Source: Actinomadura luteofluorescens (GTDB lineage Bacteria; Actinomycetota; Actinomycetes; Streptosporangiales; Streptosporangiaceae). Taken from it: DNA of 64,000 bases. Numbering within the stretch: the stretch's first letter is position 1; each line of letters starts with the position of its first letter. Below are positions 59,276 to 64,000 of this stretch, piece by piece. A program made the translations under genes and the position numbers. Location: assembly GCF_013409365.1 (NCBI RefSeq), contig NZ_JACCBA010000001.1:744001-808000 (forward strand), in the 5' to 3' direction. A model generated the notes under the pieces. The model saw only the letters and a program-made list of their open reading frames with translations, was not told the origin of the DNA and searched no databases.

Positions 59276-59567
59276 AACGGCTTCTGGAGGTCGCCGAAGC
59301 AGTCATCGCCTTGGTCACCGCCCTCGGCGCCCTACCGGCCGAGCTCTTCGCCAGCGAGTTCTACGCAGTCTCGCCAGCGGCCAATCCGTGGCCATCGCTG
59401 TCCAGCAAGGCGAGGTCGCACTCGAAGTCGCCAGCACGGGCGAACAGGACACCCCTGGAGTCACCGCACGCCAGGCACCGACCTCACCGAAACGAAGCCG
59501 TTGATTCCGACAGCCTGGAGCAGGCGGACCCAGCAAGCCGGGGTGGTCGCCGGTTTGCCCGGCTCGT

Positions 59568-60173
59568 CTAGAGCCAGCCAGCGTCGCGGGAGATGCGGAT
59601 GGCGTCGATGCGGTTGCGGGCTCCGACCTTGCCGATCGCGTTCGACAGGTAGTTACGCACGGTGGCCTGGGACAGCGACAGCTCGATGGCGATCTGGGTT
59701 ACCGGCACGCCGGTCGCGGCGACGCGCAGAACTTCGGTCTCGCGGGCGGTGAGGGGGCTGCTGCCGGTTTCGAGGGCGGCGGCGACGAGGTCGGGGTCGA
59801 TGACCCGTTCGCCCCGGGCGATGCGGCGGATGCCGTCGGTGAGGGTCCGCGCGGGGGCGTCTTTGACGATGAAGCCCTGGACGTGGACCTTCAGTGCCCT
59901 CAGGAGGTTGCCGGGCTGGCTGAGCCCGGTGAGCACGAGGGTGCGGCAGCCGGGCAGCTTGCCATGGAGATGCTCAGCCGCCGTCAGCCCGTCCAGTCCG
60001 GGCATGTCGATGTCCAGCACCGCGACGTCGGGCCGCACGCGCAGTGCGGTGGCGACGACCGTGTCCCCGCGCTCCAGTTCGGCGACGACCTCCATATCGT
60101 CCTCCAGCGTCAGGAGCGCGACGAGCGCACTGCGGATCATGTGCATGTCCTCGGCGATCAGGACGCGGATCAC
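59568..60173 (-). CDS. NarL/DesR-type response regulator
   Basis: 201 aa. Receiver: MIRVLIAEDMHMIRSALVAL, phospho-Asp in DVAVLDIDMPGLDG, Lys in FIVKDAPARTL. LuxR helix-turn-helix: PLTARETEVLRVAATGVPVT, then ATVRNYLSNAIGKVGARNRI. The ATG overlaps the kinase stop (ATGA). Regulators of this DesR group control membrane-lipid or efflux genes; no target is adjacent. Confidence 0.93.
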   Translation of the reverse strand: MIRVLIAEDMHMIRSALVALLTLEDDMEVVAELERGDTVVATALRVRPDVAVLDIDMPGLDGLTAAEHLHGKLPGCRTLVLTGLSQPGNLLRALKVHVQGFIVKDAPARTLTDGIRRIARGERVIDPDLVAAALETGSSPLTARETEVLRVAATGVPVTQIAIELSLSQATVRNYLSNAIGKVGARNRIDAIRISRDAGWL

Positions 60174-61309
60174 GTGGCCTCCTCGGGGACCTCGACGCGG
60201 AACCGGAACCGTCCGTCGCGGACCGTGGCCGACGCTTCTCCCGAGACCGCGCGGGCCCGTTCGGCGACACCGAACAGGCCCGAGCCGTGCTCGGCGGTCC
60301 CGCGGACACCGTCGTTGATGATCTCCAGCCTGATCGTGCCCTGATGGCGCGACAAGCTGATGGCGCAGGAATGGGCCTGGCTGTGCCTCAGCAAGTTGGT
60401 GGTTCCTTCGCGGATCGCCCAGGCCAGTGCGCTCTGGACGGGAACCGAAAGAGCCGGCAGTTCGGCCACGTCCAGGTGGGTATGGACTCCCGCGGCTCCG
60501 AGCAGGGCGGCCGCCCCGTCGAGCTCAGTGCTCAACGACACGGCGTGCTCGTCACGGGCGATGGCGCGCGTGTCGCGCAGCGCCTCCCGAGCCACCTCGG
60601 TCAGGCTTTCGATCTCGGCGCAGGCTGCGGCGGGGTCCTTGGCGAGCAGCCGCAGCGCCAGGTCGCCCTTCAGGGAGATCGCCGACAGGCTCTGGCCGAG
60701 CAGGTCGTGCAGGTCGCGCGAGAGCCGCACGCGTTCCTCCCCGACGGCGCTGGCGGCCAGCTCAGTCCTGGTGGTGTACAGCTCGTTCACCAGCTGCACC
60801 AGCCGCGTCCCGCCGATCAGCGCACCCGCGTACAGGGCGGGCATGACGACGCTGTAGACGCCGATGACGACGACCAACGTGGTCGTGGACCCGGGCAGGG
60901 ACATCGCGCCCAGCACGCCGACCAGCTCGGTGATGAGCAGCTGCACGCCTGCCACTGCCCATTTGGCCCAGCCGCGCAGCAACATCGCCGAGGCGATGAC
61001 GAACAAGCCCAGCGCCTCCCAGTCCTGCCCGAACCACAGCAGCGGGACGTTGGCCAGAAGGACAAGCGCGGTGAGGGTCCAGGGCCATCCCCTCGGCCGC
61101 TCTCCGCGAGCGACGTGCAGGCTGTGCCGCAACTGCAGGGCACCGATGGCGGACGCCAGCGGGACGGCGAGGAGCGGGCTGTGCCGTGTGCCCTCGCTCA
61201 GGCCGACTGTCGTGTAGAGCGGCGCCTGGGCGGTCCACAGCACGATGAGCACGACCAGGGGCCAGTGGGGGCGCCGCATCACCCAAGCCGGCGGGATCAT
61301 TCCGCTCAC
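60170..61309 (-). CDS. Membrane sensor histidine kinase (DesK-like)
   Basis: 379 aa from GTG at 61309, overlapping the preceding stop (GTGA). Five or six N-terminal helices (LVVLIVLWTAQAPLYTTVGL to VVVIGVYSVVMPALYAGALI) precede the HisKA_3 box with phospho-His in ERVRLSRDLHDLLGQSLSAI. The HATPase N-box is in WAIREGTTNLLRHSQAHSC, and the G-box is GSGLFGVAERARAVSGEASA. Partner of the response regulator downstream. Confidence 0.92.
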   Translation of the reverse strand: MSGMIPPAWVMRRPHWPLVVLIVLWTAQAPLYTTVGLSEGTRHSPLLAVPLASAIGALQLRHSLHVARGERPRGWPWTLTALVLLANVPLLWFGQDWEALGLFVIASAMLLRGWAKWAVAGVQLLITELVGVLGAMSLPGSTTTLVVVIGVYSVVMPALYAGALIGGTRLVQLVNELYTTRTELAASAVGEERVRLSRDLHDLLGQSLSAISLKGDLALRLLAKDPAAACAEIESLTEVAREALRDTRAIARDEHAVSLSTELDGAAALLGAAGVHTHLDVAELPALSVPVQSALAWAIREGTTNLLRHSQAHSCAISLSRHQGTIRLEIINDGVRGTAEHGSGLFGVAERARAVSGEASATVRDGRFRFRVEVPEEAT

Positions 61310-62415
61310 GCGGCCACCTCGATCGTCTCGGCCGAGTCGTCGGTGCGCAGCTCCAACTGGATCCGGCCACCGCGGGAGGAGACCGTGATCACGCACGCGC
61401 GGGCCGTGCGGTCGCGCAGCAGGCGGGTGACCGTGGAGCGCAGGGCCGCTCGCGGCCGATCGCCGATCGTCGCCTGGATCGGGCCCTGCGGCAGGTCCAG
61501 GCGAGTCGTGATGCCTGCGACCGACAGCAGCGCGGCGGCGGTCTCCAGTTCGGCGCGTAGCGAGGGCCGCCGATAGCCCCGCACGCGCTGTCTGGCCTCG
61601 GCGAGGGTGGCCCTGGCGTCCTCGGAGAGCCTGGTCAGCTCTGCCTCGAGACGGCCTTCATCACTCTGCGCGAGCAGTTCGCGGCTCCGTTCTCCCCGGG
61701 CGGCGATCGCCGCCAGCGCGGCACCGAGCGTGGAGCGCAGGTCGTCGTCGATCCGCCGGCGTTCCTGCGCGACCGCTTGCTGGGCCAGCGCTTCACGGGC
61801 CGACTGCAGGCGGATGAGCGCCGCCGGCAGCCAGACCAGCAGGAGCAATGCCGTACTGCCGCAGATCAGGGTGAACCACACCCATGGCACCTCCGTCAAC
61901 GCCAGCCCCATCGCGTAGCCCACAGGAGCTGACGCCAGGACCAGCGCGACACTCACCGCGTAAGACCAGCGGCTGGGCAGTACCAGGACAGCCGATACGA
62001 TCAACGCGACATAGGCCCGCACCCACGTGGCCCCGGCCAGCGGTGTCGCACCGAGAATCACGACCGCCATGGCCGCCAGCGTCCAGAGCCCGGCCGGCGG
62101 TCGGGCGCCATGGGCCGCGTGCCAAAGATGACGCAGGTGAAGCGGTAGATAGGCCGCGGTCGCGGCCAGGCTCCAGAGCGCTGCGCGGGTGCCGCCCGGA
62201 TAGCCGAAGGCGAGAGCCACCTGCAACGTGGGGAACAACGCGCTGCAGGCGACCGCGCCGCCCGGCGCCACTCGGACGACGCGGTCGAGATGCCAGCGCT
62301 GCTCGACCCCGTCCACCACCTGGCCTCCCGTCGCGGACGACCAGGGTAGGGGCTGCGGCGGGACGGCGACGTCCGCTGATGACCAGAGCCGGGCGGATAT
62401 GAGCAGAAGGCTCAT
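61306..62415 (-). CDS. Degenerate histidine-kinase-like membrane protein
   Basis: 369 aa. Five to six helices, then a HisKA_3-like helix that reads RRRIDDDLRSTLGAALAAIA, where the phospho-accepting His of the usual HD pair is replaced by Arg. The HATPase-like tail ends early (FRT-type strands with ELRTDDSAETIEV) and lacks a recognisable G-box. It therefore cannot autophosphorylate in the normal way and may act as a sensor partner of the adjacent true kinase, to which it is coupled by a GTGA overlap. The ATG overlaps the stop of the reductase gene (ATGA). A GTG at 62319 with GGGAGG is an alternative start. Confidence 0.8.
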   Translation of the reverse strand: MSLLLISARLWSSADVAVPPQPLPWSSATGGQVVDGVEQRWHLDRVVRVAPGGAVACSALFPTLQVALAFGYPGGTRAALWSLAATAAYLPLHLRHLWHAAHGARPPAGLWTLAAMAVVILGATPLAGATWVRAYVALIVSAVLVLPSRWSYAVSVALVLASAPVGYAMGLALTEVPWVWFTLICGSTALLLLVWLPAALIRLQSAREALAQQAVAQERRRIDDDLRSTLGAALAAIAARGERSRELLAQSDEGRLEAELTRLSEDARATLAEARQRVRGYRRPSLRAELETAAALLSVAGITTRLDLPQGPIQATIGDRPRAALRSTVTRLLRDRTARACVITVSSRGGRIQLELRTDDSAETIEVAA

Positions 62416-62999
62416 CAGGCGACGGACGCCTCGTACCGCAGCACGACACTGTCGGAGCCGTCGAGCCTGCGGACTTCCGCGAGGCCCAACCGGCCCGACG
62501 CGCCGGTGAAGAGGGGCGTGCCCGCGCCCAGCGCCGCGGGGCCGACGACCAGGTGCAGTTCGTCTACCAAGCCTGCCTGCAGGAGCGCGTTCCAGGTGAT
62601 CCGGCTGCCGAAGGTCACCAGGTCGCCTTCGGTCTGCTGCTTGAGCTCCTTGACCCGGGACTCCGCCTCTCCACGCCCGATCACCGTGGTCTGCTCCGAC
62701 CAGGGGGCGATGTCGTCACCCGTGAGAGAATCGGAGATCACGTTCACCTTGATTCGCCCGTAGATTCCGCCGAACTCCTGGTTCACCGTCGAGGCCTCGG
62801 GGTTGCCCGCCTGGGCGGGCCAGAACCCCATGAACATCCGGTACGAGTCGGCGCCGAGCAGTAGGGCCTCGGCCGCCCGCAGACGTTCCAGGTTGTAGGC
62901 GTCGAACGCGGCGTCCATCTCCAGTACGAGCGGGTTGCCGTCGTTGTCGGCGTAAAAGCCGTCGAGAGACATGATGTTGCAGACCACCAGCCTGGCCAT
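62415..62999 (-). CDS. Dihydrofolate reductase-like (RibD C-terminal domain) protein
   Basis: 194 aa. MARLVVCNIMSLDGFYADND matches the start of the RibD_C family (YwjB/YyaP-like reductases), with LLLGADSYRMFMGFWP and GDLVTFGSRITWNALLQAGL further on. Such proteins bind NADPH but their substrates are mostly unknown. AAGGAG lies 7 nt before the ATG at 62999. First gene of an operon with the kinase-like protein, the kinase and the response regulator, an unusual grouping. Confidence 0.9.
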   Translation of the reverse strand: MARLVVCNIMSLDGFYADNDGNPLVLEMDAAFDAYNLERLRAAEALLLGADSYRMFMGFWPAQAGNPEASTVNQEFGGIYGRIKVNVISDSLTGDDIAPWSEQTTVIGRGEAESRVKELKQQTEGDLVTFGSRITWNALLQAGLVDELHLVVGPAALGAGTPLFTGASGRLGLAEVRRLDGSDSVVLRYEASVA

Positions 63000-63341
63000 G
63001 GGGTGCTCCTTGCGATGAGGTTTCGTGGTCCCCAAACCTTCGCCGCAATCACGGCCGGTCAGTAGATGCAAATGTCACCAGGAGCACCGTGAATCTCGCG
63101 GACCCAGCTCGCCGGGAGCTGCGGTCTCCCAGGCCCGCGCCGTCGCCGACGTCTCCAGCCGAGGTGAGCGGTTGGTCTCCAACTCGCCGTGGCACGTGCG
63201 CCAACTCGGGCCAAGTCGTCCCAGCCTGGCTCCTCACCCGCAGCAAGGGCGCGTTGGCTGGTGTCGGGTAGGGGCCGGGAGCATCTGGCCGGAATGGAAC
63301 GCTCAGCCGCCTGCTGCAGGTCAGGGATGTGCTGCAGCCGA
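63000..63341. other. 342-bp intergenic stretch without a gene
   Basis: Should contain the promoter of the reductase-kinase operon and the end of the XRE-cupin gene. No frame has domain content and no strong hairpin is visible. Confidence 0.5.
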
Positions 63342-63950
63342 TCAGGTTCTCCGCGAGATGACCATGATGTATTCGCAGGGCGCGTTCGTTCGGTTGGCGA
63401 AGCCGTGCTCTGTGTCCGCTTGGACGAACAGGGAGTCGCCCGTGTTCAGGGTCTCGCTGATCCCGCCGATCGCAACGGTCAGGGTGCCTTCGAGCACCAC
63501 GAGCTGTTTCTCCGTACCGGGCGGATACGCGGGCAGCAGCCCGGTCGAGACCTGCGCCGGAAGATAGTGGACGATCACCTCGGCTCCTCCCGCGCCCGGG
63601 GCCGCCGACACCATGTGCCGCTCGAAGCCGGTCTCCGGGTCACGGAAAACGGGACGGTCCTGCTTGCGCAAGGCGATGGCCACACCTGACACGGCAGCGG
63701 TCGGTGCACCGATCAGGTCCGACAGCGACGCGTCGAGCGCGTGGGCGATCCTGGACGCCACGCCGATCGTCGGGCTCTTCTCACCGCGCTCGACCTTGGA
63801 CAACATTGCCCGGCTGACCGACGACTGTGCGGACAACTGCTCCAGCGTCAGGCCCGCCTCCTCGCGACGGCGCCGCACGTTACCGCCGAACGCGCCGGCC
63901 AGGTCATCACCGTGCTGTGACTCGGCCGCGTCTCTGTCCCGCTCGACCAC
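63342..63950 (-). CDS. XRE-cupin transcriptional regulator
   Basis: 202 aa from GTG at 63950 with GAGGAG 4 nt upstream. XRE helix-turn-helix at about residues 22-75 (RRRREEAGLTLEQLSAQSSV, then SRAMLSKVERGEKSPTIGVA). The C-terminal cupin has PPGTEKQLVVLEGTLTVAIG and DSLFVQADTEHGFANRT, a small-molecule sensor. This PuuR/HipB-like architecture regulates amine, amino acid or efflux genes. An inverted repeat CGAGTATCTCG at 63965-63975 lies just upstream and could be its operator. The promoter (TATACA near 63990) is partly cut by the window edge. Confidence 0.9.
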   Translation of the reverse strand: MVERDRDAAESQHGDDLAGAFGGNVRRRREEAGLTLEQLSAQSSVSRAMLSKVERGEKSPTIGVASRIAHALDASLSDLIGAPTAAVSGVAIALRKQDRPVFRDPETGFERHMVSAAPGAGGAEVIVHYLPAQVSTGLLPAYPPGTEKQLVVLEGTLTVAIGGISETLNTGDSLFVQADTEHGFANRTNAPCEYIMVISRRT

Positions 63951-64000
63951 TGTGCTCCTCAATCGACGAGTATCTCGCCGCCGAAGTGTATAGTTTCTCC

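Noticed and set aside
1..64000. tRNA, rRNA and CRISPR arrays
   Set aside because: I saw no cloverleaf-like clusters with conserved tRNA boxes, no rRNA sequence and no regularly spaced repeats; a dedicated scan could still find a single tRNA.

Overview
The window is high-GC DNA (about 70 percent) with strong G/C preference at third codon positions, frequent GTG starts and dense ATGA/GTGA stop-start overlaps. It carries a PQQ operon, a SARP-type regulator, IS110- and IS5-type elements and many NarL-type two-component systems. This fits an actinomycete, probably a filamentous one such as a member of the Streptosporangiales; the genus cannot be settled from the sequence alone.

Region 1 (about 1-27,000) is a well-kept catabolic block. 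It starts with a secreted M4-type protease (cut by the window edge), two hypothetical proteins and an SDR. Next come a fused 3-dehydroshikimate dehydratase (QuiC type) and a TetR regulator. A leftward operon follows: a PQQ-dependent alcohol dehydrogenase, pqqA, pqqB, pqqC, pqqD, pqqE, a 50-codon ORF and an Old-Yellow-Enzyme/FAD flavoprotein. A divergent secreted ThuA-like protein comes next. A second leftward operon encodes an aldehyde dehydrogenase, a zinc alcohol dehydrogenase, a ThDP enzyme and a branched-chain-amino-acid-type ABC transporter with fused LivM-LivG. A divergent IclR regulator leads a CaiB-type CoA-transferase and a citrate-synthase-like protein. All four divergent promoters carry the same operator layout: two 15-bp GWCC-N7-GGWC-type sites exactly 21 bp apart. 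This ties the PQQ operon, ThuA, the aldehyde/transport operon and the IclR operon into one regulon. The dehydrogenase has the Asp-Tyr-Asp signature associated with lanthanide-dependent PQQ enzymes. I read the block as uptake and stepwise oxidation of an unidentified alcohol or aldehyde substrate, ending in CoA chemistry.

Region 2 (27,000-34,000) is a scar zone: remnants of an MFS gene and possibly a Tn3-like transposase, an intact IS5-family element lodged at the start of a hypothetical gene, an acetyltransferase, a lower-GC EamA permease, a DHA2 exporter and a mosaic transposase/resolvase fragment.

Region 3 (34,000-42,700) is a second coherent catabolic unit on the minus strand: a NylA-like amidase, an acyl-CoA ligase, a GAF-histidine kinase with NarL-type regulator, and a ribose-type ABC transporter. 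A 58-bp upstream block, about 79 percent identical, precedes both transcription units.

Region 4 (42,700-64,000) mixes regulators, redox enzymes and debris. It holds a TetR regulator, an IS110-family element with a likely guide-RNA end, an aldo/keto reductase, a FAD-linked oxidase, a frameshifted DUF4267 gene and a large SARP/AAA regulator preceded by three 11-bp-spaced heptamers. It also has a MetE-like zinc protein, lectin, acetyltransferase and integrase remnants, a TetR/membrane-protein pair with a palindromic operator, a two-component operon with a degenerate second kinase, a DHFR-like reductase and an XRE-cupin regulator.
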